In this document: piece after piece, positions 48,343 to 57,693 of the stretch
Numbering within the stretch: position 1 is the stretch's first letter
Layout: each line of letters starts with the position of its first letter
Source: Thalassospira sp. HJ
GTDB lineage: Bacteria > Pseudomonadota > Alphaproteobacteria > Rhodospirillales > Thalassospiraceae
Assembly (NCBI RefSeq): GCF_000948415.1
Contig: NZ_JYII01000021.1
Span: forward strand, 186,001 to 250,000
Direction of reading: 5' to 3'
Length of the DNA: 64,000 bases
The notes under the pieces: model-generated
What the model was told of the DNA's origin: nothing
The model's input: the letters and a program-made list of their open reading frames with translations, nothing else
The model's database searches: none
Translations under genes and position numbers: made by a program

Positions 48343-49248
48343 ATGAAACTGCGCGAACTCGAAAGCTTCAATGCCTTTATGACCCACGGTTCTGTGACCG
48401 GGGCGGCGCAGGCGATGAATATCAGCCAACCGATGGTCAGCCGGCTGCTCAACAATTTTGAAAAATCTGTCGGGTTTGAATTGTTTACCCGCAAACGCAA
48501 CCAGCTGATCGCGACTTCCGAGGCCCAGCAGTTTCACGCAACCGTTCTGCGCTCGCTTAATGCCTTTCGCGAGGTTGAAACCCAGGCGCGTGCGATTGCA
48601 AATGATCAGCTCGGTGCCATCCGCATCGCCGCCCAGCCGATCTATGTCGACACCTATCTTCTTGATGTTGTGGCAAAATTCAAACAGACCCACCCCAACG
48701 TTTCGATCAGTATTACCGATACGGGGCTTGAGGGGATGTTGGACATGATTTCGACCCGGCAATGCGATCTTGGCATCGGCATTACCCTTGATCTGCAGGA
48801 CCCGGACGTTGTGATCACGCCCTTGGCGCAATCGCGCGCGGTCTGTCTGATGCCGGTTGATCACAGGCTTTCGAAGTTTGAAACCATCGATATCGATTTG
48901 CTGCGCGGCGAGGACTTTGTCGAACTGTCCATCGGATCGCCGCTTCGCACCAAGATCGACTATATTTTCCAGATTGCCGGCTGGCCGCGCAAAATCGCCG
49001 TCGAGGCCCGCACGATCCGCACGATCTCGCGTCTGGTCGAACGCAATGTCGGCATTTCCGTCAGTGACCCCTTCGCAGCCCTTCTGGTTGACACCGACAA
49101 GGTGGTCGCCCGCACCCTGACGCCGACCATCGAATGGGATGTCGCGCTGTTTACGTCCTCACGTGAACTGAGTGCGGTGGAAAAAAGCTTCCTCGCATTC
49201 CTGCGTGCCGAATTGCCAAATCTGCGTGCCAGCGGCTGTATTGTATGA
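48343..49248 (+). CDS. LysR family regulator of the tct operon
   Basis: A 301-residue regulator. The winged helix-turn-helix at about 1-62 contains LESFNAFMTHGSVTGAAQAMNISQPMVSRLLNNFEKSVGFELFTRKRN. The C-terminal two-lobed effector domain begins near GAIRIAAQPIYVDTYLL. ATG 48343 is preferred because GGGAAAG precedes it and LysR proteins begin at MKLRELESF. A frame open to 48259 would run through the operator. It is divergent from tctC and probably activates it when the carboxylate is present. Confidence 0.93.
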   Translation: MKLRELESFNAFMTHGSVTGAAQAMNISQPMVSRLLNNFEKSVGFELFTRKRNQLIATSEAQQFHATVLRSLNAFREVETQARAIANDQLGAIRIAAQPIYVDTYLLDVVAKFKQTHPNVSISITDTGLEGMLDMISTRQCDLGIGITLDLQDPDVVITPLAQSRAVCLMPVDHRLSKFETIDIDLLRGEDFVELSIGSPLRTKIDYIFQIAGWPRKIAVEARTIRTISRLVERNVGISVSDPFAALLVDTDKVVARTLTPTIEWDVALFTSSRELSAVEKSFLAFLRAELPNLRASGCIV

Positions 49249-49330
49249 GGATTTAATTTGGCCGGTTTTGCCGCGACGGGCGGAAAACACCCATTATTCA
49301 CTGATTTTGAATAATGGTCATCATTGTTCA

Positions 49331-49960
49331 TTATTTCCGGTCAAAGGCCAGCTTGGCTGCAAGGCCCAAAAAGATGCAGCCCGTGGCGATCTGAAAGGCG
49401 CGGGTAACCTTGGCGGATCGTGACAAAACCTGGCCGATTTTCCCGGCAAAACTGCCAACCAGACAATTAATGATCGTCCCGCCAATATTTAAAATCAGCC
49501 CGAAAATCAGAAACTGCACCAAAACCGATCCGCGCGACGCATCAACAAACTGCGGAATAAACGCCAGCACAAAAACAATGATCTTGGGATTGAGCAAGTT
49601 CACCACAATCCCGTCGCGCCACGCTGTGAGTGCGCTGGAACGCTTGGTTTGTGCGGGTTTCAGGTGCTGGTCGGTGCTTCGAAACGCCCCGATCGCCAGC
49701 CTCACCAGATAGGCAATCCCGGCCCAGCGCAGCACATCAAGGGTGATTGGATGGGCAGCAACAAGCGCTGCCAAACCAAGTCCGGCCAAGGCCGTGTGGA
49801 TCAGCGCACCGGTGGCAATCCCGAAGCTTGCCGCATTGCCCGCGGCCGGTCCGGATTTGATCCCCTGACCCAGACAAAACAGCATGTCATTGCCCGGCGT
49901 CATGTTCAGCGCCAAGGCCGTCGGGACAAAAATTGCCAGGGTTTCCAAGGGGATCAGCAT
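49331..49960 (-). CDS. LysE family amino-acid exporter
   Basis: A 209-residue membrane protein with five or six helices. The LysE/RhtB signature appears as ALALNMTPGNDMLFCLGQGIKSGPAAGNAASFGIATGALIHTALAGLGLAAL near the N terminus. It exports amino acids or derivatives by proton antiport. I chose ATG 49960 over a frame open to 49990 because the first membrane helix begins there. It starts 13 bp after the metallopeptidase gene ends and is probably in the same transcript. Confidence 0.9.
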   Translation of the reverse strand: MLIPLETLAIFVPTALALNMTPGNDMLFCLGQGIKSGPAAGNAASFGIATGALIHTALAGLGLAALVAAHPITLDVLRWAGIAYLVRLAIGAFRSTDQHLKPAQTKRSSALTAWRDGIVVNLLNPKIIVFVLAFIPQFVDASRGSVLVQFLIFGLILNIGGTIINCLVGSFAGKIGQVLSRSAKVTRAFQIATGCIFLGLAAKLAFDRK

Positions 49961-49973
49961 AATTCGCGCGACC

Positions 49974-50690
49974 TCAGCTTCCAGCACCAAAGCGATGCAG
50001 CGCCGGGCCGTTTTTCTTTAGCCAGTGCTGCTGCTTTTTCGACGGGCCATAAAGATCCTCGACCACGGCCCAGAAGCGCGCAGAGTGATTAAGCTCCTGC
50101 AAATGCGCGACTTCATGTGCCACCACGTAATCGAGCACATCTTCAGGTGCCAGCACCAGCCGCCAGCTGAATGACAGATTGCCTGACGATGAGCAACTGC
50201 CCCAGCGCGTGCGGGTATCTTTCAGCGAAATGCGATTGACCTTTTTACTGATCTGCTCGGCATAGGCGTGCGCACGTGGGGCGATTTCAAGCTTGGCCTG
50301 CTTTTTCAGGAAATCCGTCACCCGGCGATTGGTATGTTCGGGCTGGCCCGAGACCCAGATGACGCCAGCCTCGACCCAGACTCCGCGCTTTGCATCGGGG
50401 ACAGCGCGAATGGCGTGGTCGTGACCGAGAAACGGAATCCACGCGCCTGGGGCAAATTGCACCCGTTCGGGCAGGCGTTGCATGTGGGCGGTTACCCAGT
50501 CGCCATGCTGATGGAGCATCGAAATCGCGGTTTTGCGCGACACCCCGTTGGGCACGACGATCTCTACCCCGTCAAAACTCGGATCAATGCGCAGTTTGAG
50601 TCGCGTCGCACGCGCACTTGGCCGCAACCGGACCGGCAACGGGCCGATTTTGGGCAGATCGATCTCGGTTTCTTCGATGTTTTTGATCAT
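49974..50690 (-). CDS. YgjP-like metal-dependent hydrolase (M48/SprT-related)
   Basis: A 238-residue protein of the YgjP family (formerly DUF45). The zinc motif is VVAHEVAHLQELNHSARFW, where HExxH provides two histidines and a downstream His the third. The block RWGSCSSSGNLSFSWRLVLAPEDVLDYVV is diagnostic. The biological role of the family is poorly known; peptidase activity is assumed from the motif. I chose ATG 50690; a TTG at 50720 is the only earlier start. It is divergent from argG. Confidence 0.88.
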   Translation of the reverse strand: MIKNIEETEIDLPKIGPLPVRLRPSARATRLKLRIDPSFDGVEIVVPNGVSRKTAISMLHQHGDWVTAHMQRLPERVQFAPGAWIPFLGHDHAIRAVPDAKRGVWVEAGVIWVSGQPEHTNRRVTDFLKKQAKLEIAPRAHAYAEQISKKVNRISLKDTRTRWGSCSSSGNLSFSWRLVLAPEDVLDYVVAHEVAHLQELNHSARFWAVVEDLYGPSKKQQHWLKKNGPALHRFGAGS

Positions 50691-50813
50691 TCGGCGCGGA
50701 TTTTTCCAAAAGCTTGGCAAAAAGTGCGATCTTTTTGTGCCTTTTTGGAGCCAAGCCCATCTTGGGTCTTGCCCCTTAGTAGTGTTTTCCTATACTCCGC
50801 GCTCAAGGTCTAG

Positions 50814-50853
50814 GGCTCTTTATATAAAATCTGCGGGCTTTATATAAAGAGCC
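50814..50853. promoter_or_regulatory. Perfect 15-bp inverted repeat upstream of argG
   Basis: GGCTCTTTATATAAA (50814-50828) and TTTATATAAAGAGCC (50839-50853) are exact reverse complements around ATCTGCGGGC. No T run follows, so it is not a simple terminator. Its place in the 288-bp spacer, 125 bp before argG, suggests an operator or a leader hairpin, and the AT-rich arms could overlap promoter -10 elements. Confidence 0.65.
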
Positions 50854-50978
50854 GACGGAGCCGCCTTCGGGGCGATCCGGGGCCTGACGCAATCAATGGA
50901 TTGCGTCTGTGGCAGGGGCAGAAACCAACCATTTTTGGCTGTCCCTGAAGTGTAGTGCAAAAGAAAGGCGTCACTCCC

Positions 50979-52199
50979 ATGAGCGATCAGGTCAAAAAGG
51001 TCGTCCTTGCCTATTCAGGCGGTCTGGATACCTCCATCATCCTGAAATGGCTTCGCGAAGAATATAACTGCGAAGTCGTGACCTTCACCGCCGACCTCGG
51101 CCAGGGCGAAGAGCTGGAACCGGCCCGCAAAAAGGCAGAGATGTTCGGCGTCAAACAGATCTTCATCGACGATCTGCGCGAAGAATTCGTCCGCGACTTC
51201 GTCTTCCCGATGTTCCGCGCCAACGCCCTTTATGAAGGTGTCTACCTGCTCGGGACCTCGATCGCGCGCCCGCTGATTGCCAAGCGCCAGATCGAAATCG
51301 CCGAGGAAGTCGGCGCAGACGCCGTTTCCCACGGCGCAACCGGCAAAGGCAACGACCAGGTCCGTTTCGAGCTTGGCTATTATGGCCTGAAGCCGAACGT
51401 CAAGGTCATCGCACCGTGGCGTGAGTGGAAGCTGAACTCGCGTACCGCCCTTCTGCAATTCGCACGCGATCACCAGATCCCGATTTCGGCCGACAAGCTT
51501 GGTGGCGATGAGCCGCCCTATTCTACCGATGCCAACCTTCTGCACATTTCCTATGAAGGCAAGGCGCTGGAAGATCCGTGGGTCAAGCCGGACGAGAAAA
51601 TGTTCGAGCGCACCGTATCGCCGCAGAACGCACCTGATGCGATCACCACGATCGAAATCGAGTTTGAACAGGGCAACCCGGTTGCCGTTAATGGCGAACG
51701 CATGAGCCCGGCCACTTTGCTGACCAAACTGAACGACGTTGCTGGCAAGAACGGCATCGGTCGTCTTGATCTGGTTGAAAACCGCTATGTCGGCATGAAG
51801 TCGCGCGGCGTTTACGAAACCCCGGGCGGCACCATCCTGTCGGTTGCGCACCGTGCGATGGAAAGCATCACCCTTGACCGTAACGCCGGTCACCTGAAAG
51901 ACGAGCTGATGCCGCGTTACGCCGAGATGATCTATAACGGTTACTGGTGGTCGCCGGAACGTCAGGCCCTGCAGCGTCTGATCGACGAAACCCAGCGTAC
52001 CGTCAATGGCGTTGTTCGCCTTGATCTGTACAAAGGTAACGTGACCGTGACGGGCCGCAAGTCGCCGAACTCGATCTACTCCGAAGAGCATGTCACGTTC
52101 GAAGCCGACACCGTCTATAACCAGCGCGACGCAGAAGGCTTCATCAAACTGAACGCCCTTCGCCTGCGTCTTGGTTTTGACCGCGACAGCGTGAAGTAA
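50979..52199 (+). CDS. argG: Argininosuccinate synthase
   Basis: A 406-residue enzyme that joins citrulline and aspartate with ATP to form argininosuccinate, the penultimate step of arginine synthesis. The ATP pyrophosphatase loop is [11 protein letters not shown] near residue 8. The conserved blocks [35 protein letters not shown] and the C-terminal [20 protein letters not shown] are complete. ATG 50979 follows AAGAAAGG and starts at the normal position; an upstream in-frame codon would add eight residues. A terminator follows at 52229-52254. Confidence 0.97.
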   Translation: MSDQVKKVVLAYSGGLDTSIILKWLREEYNCEVVTFTADLGQGEELEPARKKAEMFGVKQIFIDDLREEFVRDFVFPMFRANALYEGVYLLGTSIARPLIAKRQIEIAEEVGADAVSHGATGKGNDQVRFELGYYGLKPNVKVIAPWREWKLNSRTALLQFARDHQIPISADKLGGDEPPYSTDANLLHISYEGKALEDPWVKPDEKMFERTVSPQNAPDAITTIEIEFEQGNPVAVNGERMSPATLLTKLNDVAGKNGIGRLDLVENRYVGMKSRGVYETPGGTILSVAHRAMESITLDRNAGHLKDELMPRYAEMIYNGYWWSPERQALQRLIDETQRTVNGVVRLDLYKGNVTVTGRKSPNSIYSEEHVTFEADTVYNQRDAEGFIKLNALRLRLGFDRDSVK

Positions 52200-52228
52200 G
52201 TTTCCGCAAGCAATTGTGGAGAGACAAG

Positions 52229-52257
52229 CGAGGGGCATGATTGCCCCTCGTTTTCGT
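52229..52257 (+). terminator. Rho-independent terminator after argG
   Basis: CGAGGGGCA (52229-52237) pairs with TGCCCCTCG (52242-52250), followed by TTTTCGTTT. A further small hairpin AGCCCGG/CCGGGCT lies at about 52262-52281. Confidence 0.88.
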
Positions 52258-52311
52258 TTGAAAGCCCGGCTATAACCGGGCTCTTAACTTGTTCGGATAA
52301 TTATACCGGTC

Positions 52312-53058
52312 ATGCAGCGCTATAAATGTACCGTCGAATATGATGGCCGCCCGTATCACGGCTGGCAGTACCAGGACGAAGTGATTTCGGTTCAGAAGGT
52401 CTTTGAGACCGCGATCGAAAAATTCGTCGGGGCATTTGTGCGCGTCTATGTTTCCGGCCGGACCGATGCGGGGGTGCATGCGCTAGGCCAGGTGGTGCAT
52501 TTCGATCTGCCGAAATATTACCCGGCCGAAGCAGTGATGAATGCGATCAACCATCACCTCAAACCCGATCCGGTGGCGATCAAGGAATGCGAGGAAGTGT
52601 CTGATGACTTCCATGCCAGATTCTCGTCAAAGAAGCGCTATTACATGTATCGCATCATCAATCGCCGCGCCCCGCTGACGTTCGAGGCAGGGCTCGCCTG
52701 GGGCATCTATAAGCCTTTGGATGTTGATGCGATGAATGAAGCGGCCCAGCACCTGATCGGCACGTTTGATTTCACCAGTTTCCGCGCGACCGAGTGTCAG
52801 GCGAAAAGCCCGATCAAGACGCTGGAAAAGCTTGAAGTCACACGCGGCATCGAAAACCCGCTGGAAGTCCGGGTCCATACCGAAAGCCGGTCTTTCCTGC
52901 ATCATCAGGTGCGCAATATGGTCGGAACCCTTGTTCTGGTCGGCAAGGGCAGCTGGAAGCCGATTGACGTCAAACATGCGCTTGAGGCCTGCGACCGTGC
53001 GGCGGGCGGGCCAACCGCGCCGGCCGACGGGCTTTATTTCGTCAAGGTCGATTACTGA
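52312..53058 (+). CDS. truA: tRNA pseudouridine(38-40) synthase TruA
   Basis: A 248-residue enzyme that converts uridines 38-40 in tRNA anticodon stems to pseudouridine. It starts MQRYKCTVEYDGRPYHGWQYQ. The catalytic aspartate lies in the motif VSGRTDAGVHALGQVVHF, and SFLHHQVRNMVGTLVLVGKG near the C terminus is diagnostic. Length is normal. Its 3' end overlaps the convergent MarR gene by 7 bp. Confidence 0.97.
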   Translation: MQRYKCTVEYDGRPYHGWQYQDEVISVQKVFETAIEKFVGAFVRVYVSGRTDAGVHALGQVVHFDLPKYYPAEAVMNAINHHLKPDPVAIKECEEVSDDFHARFSSKKRYYMYRIINRRAPLTFEAGLAWGIYKPLDVDAMNEAAQHLIGTFDFTSFRATECQAKSPIKTLEKLEVTRGIENPLEVRVHTESRSFLHHQVRNMVGTLVLVGKGSWKPIDVKHALEACDRAAGGPTAPADGLYFVKVDY

Positions 53059-53510
53059 TCATCAGGCTTGGGTTCACCCTCGGCCTTGGCAAGGGACGCG
53101 GTCACCTTGCCCAGCGCATCAAGAAACACCCGTTGTTCCAGACTGTTTAACCCCGAAAGGGCGGTTTCGTTGACCTGATCGACGATGGCCTGAATGTCCT
53201 TGGCGTTCGTGCGCGCCTGATCGCTGAGCCGGATATTGGTGACACGGCGGTCCTCCGAATCCTTTTCGCGGGTAATCAACCCGTCACGCTCCATGCGGTT
53301 AAGTGTGGCTGCCATGGTGGGTTGTTCAATGCCGGCATCGCGGGCCAGTTGCTTTTGTGTGCGCGCACCGCCATCAGCCAACGCAAAGAACACCGGCAAA
53401 TAGCCGCTACTGAAGCCCAGTGGTTTGAGCTTCTGGTCAATCGCCCGGGCAAACAGACGGGCGGCCCAGTTAGTCATGTATCCGGCGGACTGGTGGCGAT
53501 TTAGCGACAT
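53052..53510 (-). CDS. MarR family transcriptional regulator
   Basis: A 152-residue winged-helix regulator. The recognition helix lies in KQLARDAGIEQPTMAATLNRMERDGLITREKDSEDRRVTNIRLSD, with the family DxRxxxxxLT wing. It is divergent from a small membrane protein gene, and two tandem palindromes with ATAGC half-sites lie in the shared spacer, so it very likely represses both genes. Its stop codon overlaps the end of truA on the other strand. Confidence 0.92.
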   Translation of the reverse strand: MSLNRHQSAGYMTNWAARLFARAIDQKLKPLGFSSGYLPVFFALADGGARTQKQLARDAGIEQPTMAATLNRMERDGLITREKDSEDRRVTNIRLSDQARTNAKDIQAIVDQVNETALSGLNSLEQRVFLDALGKVTASLAKAEGEPKPDDQ

Positions 53511-53535
53511 GGTGGTTTCTCAATATCAATAATAC

Positions 53536-53566
53536 ATAGCTTGCTATATAAAACATAGCGTGCTAT
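53536..53566. promoter_or_regulatory. Tandem MarR operator
   Basis: ATAGCTTGCTAT (53536-53547) and ATAGCGTGCTAT (53555-53566) are two copies of one palindrome (ATAGC-N2-GCTAT), 19 bp apart and so nearly two helical turns. They lie 26-56 bp upstream of the MarR start and in front of the divergent membrane protein gene. Confidence 0.82.
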
Positions 53567-53707
53567 TTAATTCCTGTACCTTACGCAATGACTTCAATGG
53601 TCGCGAGTGTTTTCTCGTAAACACCACGCGCCTGAAATGTCCCTGCCAAGGTCACAAACAATGTGTGGCGCCACATCGTAATCACCCATCGTCAAAGAGA
53701 GATTTCG

Positions 53708-54178
53708 ATGTCCACATCCCATCGTTCCCTGCTGTCTCGCCTGCATCGCATGGCTGGCGCGGCGGCCCTTGTTTTTATCGCAAGCTTCTGGCTGGCGACG
53801 ATCATCGTCGAACTGCGCGGCAACATCAGCGAGATCGTGCTGGTGAAAACCGCGATTGCCTGGGGCCTTTTCGGGCTGGTGCCCGCCCTGATCACCACGG
53901 GCGGGTCAGGTTTTGCTCTGTCTGGTGGAAAACCGACGGGAATTTTGCAGACAAAATTGCGCCGCATGAAGCTGATCGCGGCCAATGGCATCCTGATCCT
54001 GATGCCCGCAGCCATCACCCTTGCCATATTCGCCCAGCACGGCCGGTTTGACGGGCTGTTTGTTGCCATCCAGGGGATCGAGCTTCTGGCGGGTGGGGTC
54101 AATATTGGCCTGATCGGTCTTAATATCCGTGACGGGTTGCGTTTGCGCAAACCTGTCCCAAAGCCAATGTCGGCCTGA
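53708..54178 (+). CDS. Small four-helix membrane protein, probable MarR target
   Basis: A 156-residue protein of unknown function. Four hydrophobic segments lie at about 14-34 (AAALVFIASFWLATIIVE), 42-62, 84-103 and 112-132. The N- and C-terminal tails are basic. I do not recognise a named family; it recalls uncharacterised small membrane proteins found next to MarR regulators. ATG 53708 follows GAGAG; an upstream in-frame start would extend into the operator region. A terminator hairpin follows at 54203-54242. Confidence 0.75.
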   Translation: MSTSHRSLLSRLHRMAGAAALVFIASFWLATIIVELRGNISEIVLVKTAIAWGLFGLVPALITTGGSGFALSGGKPTGILQTKLRRMKLIAANGILILMPAAITLAIFAQHGRFDGLFVAIQGIELLAGGVNIGLIGLNIRDGLRLRKPVPKPMSA

Positions 54179-54202
54179 AACGCCGCTTGCCAGTCTCCCC
54201 GA

Positions 54203-54244
54203 GAAACCCGTCAAACACACGAAAGTGATGTTTGGCGGGTTTAG
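54203..54244 (+). terminator. Rho-independent terminator
   Basis: AACCCGTCAAACA pairs with TGTTTGGCGGGTT with a single G-T pair, followed by TAGTTTATTT. It ends the small membrane protein gene. Confidence 0.75.
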
Positions 54245-54609
54245 TTTATTTGACGAGGTTTACGAATGTGAAAGATATTCTATTTAAGGTTGTGTTGATA
54301 TTGAAAGGAGGCCGAAAAATATTCGCGTAAATCTTCTGACAATCACCATATCAATCAAAAGCACCACCAAAGAATAGGCGTGTTTGAACTGGAATTCCTA
54401 CGTTCCGGTATCAAACCCTGAGAGTTCCCTTTTGTTCTAATCGGATAGGGTAAAAATGCGGGTCAAAGTTTCCCTATATACGAAAGTTCAATTTGTGGTA
54501 TTTAATACAATATAATCGTTCTAGGAACGGGCAGCCCGCGCGCGTTCTTAGGGGAGCTATTCGGAACGGCCGATGATTGTGACACCGGGCCAGGTCGAAG
54601 GGAGAGAGA
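54245..54609 (+). promoter_or_regulatory. Upstream region of the chemoreceptor gene
   Basis: 365 bp after the preceding terminator with no gene. It is AT-rich at 54260-54510. A short palindrome CGTTC-TAG-GAACG lies at 54517-54529. An AAAGGAGG stretch near 54303 looks like a ribosome site but is followed by no usable start codon. The chemoreceptor promoter presumably lies near the AATACAATATAAT run at about 54503-54516. Confidence 0.4.
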
Positions 54610-56313
54610 ATGTCTAAGAGTCTGATTTTCAAGGTGGCTTTGGCCGCCGTCGCCATTCTGATTGGCGGCATCGTGCTTCTGGGCTTGCTGATCATGCAGA
54701 GTATCGACGACAAGGTCGCAAGCGACAGCCTGGAATCCCAGAAGCTGAACCTGCGTGTTGCCGCGACGATTTTTCAGGATAACTATCCCGAATTTTCGAT
54801 GAAGATTTCCGAAGATGGTGAAACCACCGATCTGGTGATCCCGGAAATTCCCGATCTGTCGTCACACGAACTGATCGATTCCATTGGTGCAGCGACCGGC
54901 CAGACAGCAACTGTGTTTGCCTTTGTCCCGGCCGAACAGGACTTTGTCCGTGTTTCGACCAATATCATCAAACCGGATGGCAAGCGTGCTGTTGGCACAA
55001 TGCTGGGTAAGGGCAGTGCCGCCTATGAGCCGATCATGTCGGGCAACACGTTCCGCGGTGAAGCGCTTATTCTTGGAACAGAATATGTAACGCAGTATTC
55101 GCCGATCAAATCGCCGTCTGGTGATACGCTGGGCATTCTATATGTCGGCATCAAAAAGGCAGAAGTCGCTGCCGTTGCAGGCGAGATCGAGGCGCGTATC
55201 GCAATTGTTGGTGTGATTGTCGCCATAGCGTCTGCGGTTCTATTGTTCCTGTTGCTGCGTTGGCAGCTTGGTCCGTTGCGTGATATCGCGCAGACGATTT
55301 CGAGATTTGTCGAACGTGATTTTAGCGAAAAGGTTAACTTTACTGAGCGCACGGACGAAATTGGTCAGATCGCCAGTGGTCTTGTACGTTGGAAGGAGAC
55401 CGCTGCGAAGATTGGCGAAGCAGAACAAGCGCGAAGTGAAGCTGAGCAACGAGCAGAACAGGACCGGCTTGAGCAGCGTAACCGCCTTGCCGCTGACCTT
55501 GAACAATCGATCGGTCAGATCGTGGGGTCCGTACGTCAATCCACTGGTGGTATGCTGAAGTCAACTGCCATGGTTCGGGAATCGGCAACACATTCAGTCA
55601 ACCAAAGCCTGAAGGTGTCTGAAGCAGCCAACGATTCAGCGCGCAATGTTCAAACGGTTGCCGCCGCGACCGAAGAACTGTCTGCATCCATCAACGAGAT
55701 TGGTGGACAGGTACAGGAATCGACTTCAATTGCCGAAACAGCCGTGGGCGAGGCGTCCCGTGCCAACGAAATGGTTGGCGGGTTGGCCGAAGCAGCTGAG
55801 CGTATCGGTGAAGTGGTCAGTCTGATTAATGATATTGCTGCCCAGACCAACCTTCTGGCGCTTAACGCCACGATCGAGGCAGCTCGTGCAGGCGAGGCCG
55901 GTAAAGGGTTTGCGGTTGTGGCACAGGAAGTCAAAAACCTTGCCAATCAGACTGCGAAGGCCACCGATGAAATTGCCCAGCAGATCGGGGCCATTCAGGA
56001 CGAAACCAAGTTGACGGTTGAAGCGATTGAAAAGGTTACTCAGACGATTGCTTCAATCAATGAAATTGCCACGGGTATTTCATCTGCGGTCAGCCAGCAA
56101 AGCTCGGCCGTAACCGAAATCGCCAATAGTGCAACCAGTGCCTCTTCCGGTTCTAACGAGGTGGTTTCCCATGTGAACGAAATTCATGAGGCAGCCACCG
56201 CCGGTGGTGAGGAACTTGGCGTCTTGGACGACAATGTTGGCGATCTCGCCAAACAGATCGACACGCTGCAAGAAATGATTTCGCAGTTTGTAAGCCAGTT
56301 GCGCGCAGGCTGA
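54610..56313 (+). CDS. Methyl-accepting chemotaxis protein with periplasmic Cache sensor
   Basis: A 567-residue chemoreceptor. Helix 1 spans about 8-30. The periplasmic domain (31-195) contains [30 protein letters not shown] and [19 protein letters not shown], the hallmark of the Cache_3-Cache_2 type. Helix 2 spans about 197-217, then HAMP (218-275). The signalling hairpin tip is [40 protein letters not shown] (406-445). There is no C-terminal CheR-docking pentapeptide. The ligand is unknown; small organic acids are common for this sensor type. It is a single-gene unit ended by a terminator. Confidence 0.95.
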   Translation: MSKSLIFKVALAAVAILIGGIVLLGLLIMQSIDDKVASDSLESQKLNLRVAATIFQDNYPEFSMKISEDGETTDLVIPEIPDLSSHELIDSIGAATGQTATVFAFVPAEQDFVRVSTNIIKPDGKRAVGTMLGKGSAAYEPIMSGNTFRGEALILGTEYVTQYSPIKSPSGDTLGILYVGIKKAEVAAVAGEIEARIAIVGVIVAIASAVLLFLLLRWQLGPLRDIAQTISRFVERDFSEKVNFTERTDEIGQIASGLVRWKETAAKIGEAEQARSEAEQRAEQDRLEQRNRLAADLEQSIGQIVGSVRQSTGGMLKSTAMVRESATHSVNQSLKVSEAANDSARNVQTVAAATEELSASINEIGGQVQESTSIAETAVGEASRANEMVGGLAEAAERIGEVVSLINDIAAQTNLLALNATIEAARAGEAGKGFAVVAQEVKNLANQTAKATDEIAQQIGAIQDETKLTVEAIEKVTQTIASINEIATGISSAVSQQSSAVTEIANSATSASSGSNEVVSHVNEIHEAATAGGEELGVLDDNVGDLAKQIDTLQEMISQFVSQLRAG

Positions 56314-56345
56314 TCACAACGACCCGTTTAGGCGGGATACGAGCA

Positions 56346-56384
56346 GAAAGGGTGGGTCCGGCTTGTCTGGGCCCACCCTTTTTT
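56346..56384. terminator. Bidirectional terminator between the chemoreceptor and lrgB
   Basis: AAGGGTGGG (56348-56356) pairs with CCCACCCTT (56372-56380), followed by TTTTTT. The A-rich opposite flank lets it also end the convergent lrgB gene. Confidence 0.85.
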
Positions 56385-56388
56385 GTGC

Positions 56389-57114
56389 TTATCCGAATAT
56401 CCAGTGCCACAGGAACGGGATGGTCAGTGCCGTGGCCAGTGTATTCAGGCCCATGGCGAGGCCGGAAAAGGCACCGGCGGTTTCATTGACCTGAAAGGCC
56501 CGCGCGGTTCCGATGCCGTGTGATGCAACACCCATGGCAAAGCCGCGTGCGCGCCAATCCTTGAGACGCGCCATATTCATCACCATCGGGCCAAGGGTGG
56601 CACCGACGATGCCGGTGGCAATCACGCAAACCGCGGTCAGGGCCGGGACGCCACCGATGTTTTCGGCAATGCCCATGGCAACCGGTGTTGTGACCGATTT
56701 CGGGGCAAGCGATGCCAGCGTTTCGGGACTTGCGCCCAGTGCCCAGGCCAGAATGACCGTGCTGGCACTGGCAACCAGGGACCCGAACAGAACGCCAAAG
56801 GCAATCACGGGAAGCGCGCGTTTCAACGTTTCGGTTTGCCGGAACAGCGGCACGGCAAGGGCCACCGTGGCCGGGCCGAGAAGGAAGTGGACGAACTGCG
56901 CGCCTTCGAAATAGGTCGCATAGGGCGTGCCGGTGACTTTCAGCAGCATCGCAATCAGGGCGATGGCGATGACCACCGGATTGCAGATCGGGTTGCGGTC
57001 GCTTTTCTGATAAAGCCAGAAGCCGATGGCATAGGCGACAAGGGTGATGGTGAGACCCGTCAGCGGTTTGGCCGACAGGTAAACCCAAAGCTGGGTGATA
57101 TCGGTCTCGTTCAT
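56389..57114 (-). CDS. lrgB: LrgB-like membrane protein
   Basis: A 241-residue membrane protein with about seven helices. Family blocks are YFEGAQFVHFLLGPATVALAVPLFRQ, LAPKSVTTPVAMGIAENIGG and VASHGIGTARAFQVNETAGAFSGLAMGLN. LrgB and its partner LrgA (CidA-like) have been linked to murein hydrolase control in Staphylococcus and, in plants and some bacteria, to glycolate/pyruvate transport. Its start overlaps the lrgA stop by 4 bp, so the two are translationally coupled. Confidence 0.93.
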   Translation of the reverse strand: MNETDITQLWVYLSAKPLTGLTITLVAYAIGFWLYQKSDRNPICNPVVIAIALIAMLLKVTGTPYATYFEGAQFVHFLLGPATVALAVPLFRQTETLKRALPVIAFGVLFGSLVASASTVILAWALGASPETLASLAPKSVTTPVAMGIAENIGGVPALTAVCVIATGIVGATLGPMVMNMARLKDWRARGFAMGVASHGIGTARAFQVNETAGAFSGLAMGLNTLATALTIPFLWHWIFG

Positions 57115-57479
57115 TGCCCGTCCTCCAGCGTCTCGCCCGGTTTGGCTTTGGGCAGGAGTTTCGACATCAAAAGGGCGGTCAGCACCATGGCAAGCAGGGT
57201 CGAGACGATCAGGGCGGCTGCAATCGGCAGCCAGTCGCCCTTAAGGCGATCAATCTGGGTCACAACCCCGACGCCAGCCGGGACAAACAGCAAGGAAAAA
57301 TGGATCAGCAGATTGTCAGCCGCATCGGTCAGCACCTTGGGCGGGTTGCGTTTGATCAGAAGTCCGACAAACAGCAGCACCAGACCAATCACCGGTCCGG
57401 GAACCGGCAGATCAAACAGTTCCGAGACCACCTCGCCAAACAGCTGGCAGACAAGGATCAGGGCAAAAGCAGCAATCAT
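57111..57479 (-). CDS. lrgA: LrgA/CidA family membrane protein
   Basis: A 122-residue holin-like protein with four helices. The signature FGEVVSELFDLPVPGPVIGLVLLFVGLLI and FSLLFVPAGVGVVTQ are present. The frame is open well upstream, but ATG 57479 follows the strong site GGGGAGG and begins the first helix. It is the first gene of the lrgAB operon. Confidence 0.92.
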   Translation of the reverse strand: MIAAFALILVCQLFGEVVSELFDLPVPGPVIGLVLLFVGLLIKRNPPKVLTDAADNLLIHFSLLFVPAGVGVVTQIDRLKGDWLPIAAALIVSTLLAMVLTALLMSKLLPKAKPGETLEDGQ

Positions 57480-57560
57480 CGACGACCTCCCCACAGGTAC
57501 ATGCATGTTTTTCTGCGCAAGACATAATACGTCGGGGGATGTTCGACTTTTATTAATTAC

Positions 57561-57595
57561 GAAAAACGCCCGTGCCGGGTGGGCACAGGCGTTTG
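57561..57595 (-). terminator. Rho-independent terminator (minus strand) after the ArsC-like gene
   Basis: Read on the minus strand, AAACGCC and GGCGTTTT (57588-57594 and 57563-57570) close a stem extended by GTGCC/GGCAC, and the A run on the plus strand becomes a T run. Confidence 0.7.
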
Positions 57596-57617
57596 AGATC
57601 GTTTTTTTTAGCGCTGC

Positions 57618-57678
57618 TTGGATGCCCGCCTGCGCGGGCATGACGCCAATTGTCCGTCGTTCCCGCGAAGGCGGGAGC
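57618..57678. repeat. REP-like paired hairpins
   Basis: GCCCGCCTGCGCGGGC (about 57623-57638) and TTCCCGCGAAGGCGGGAG (57660-57677) are two GC-rich hairpins separated by ATGACGCCAATTGTCCGTCG. Sequence and form resemble part of the element at 39715-39799, so this is probably a degenerate copy of the same REP-like class. It lies in the 3' spacer of the ArsC-like gene. Confidence 0.6.
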
Positions 57679-57693
57679 CTGTTGATGGTGGCG

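Noticed and set aside
54300-54345. Small gene after an AAAGGAGG stretch upstream of the chemoreceptor
   Set aside because: The ribosome-site-like run is followed by ATATTCGCGTAA without ATG, GTG or TTG at usable spacing, and the frame closes at once.
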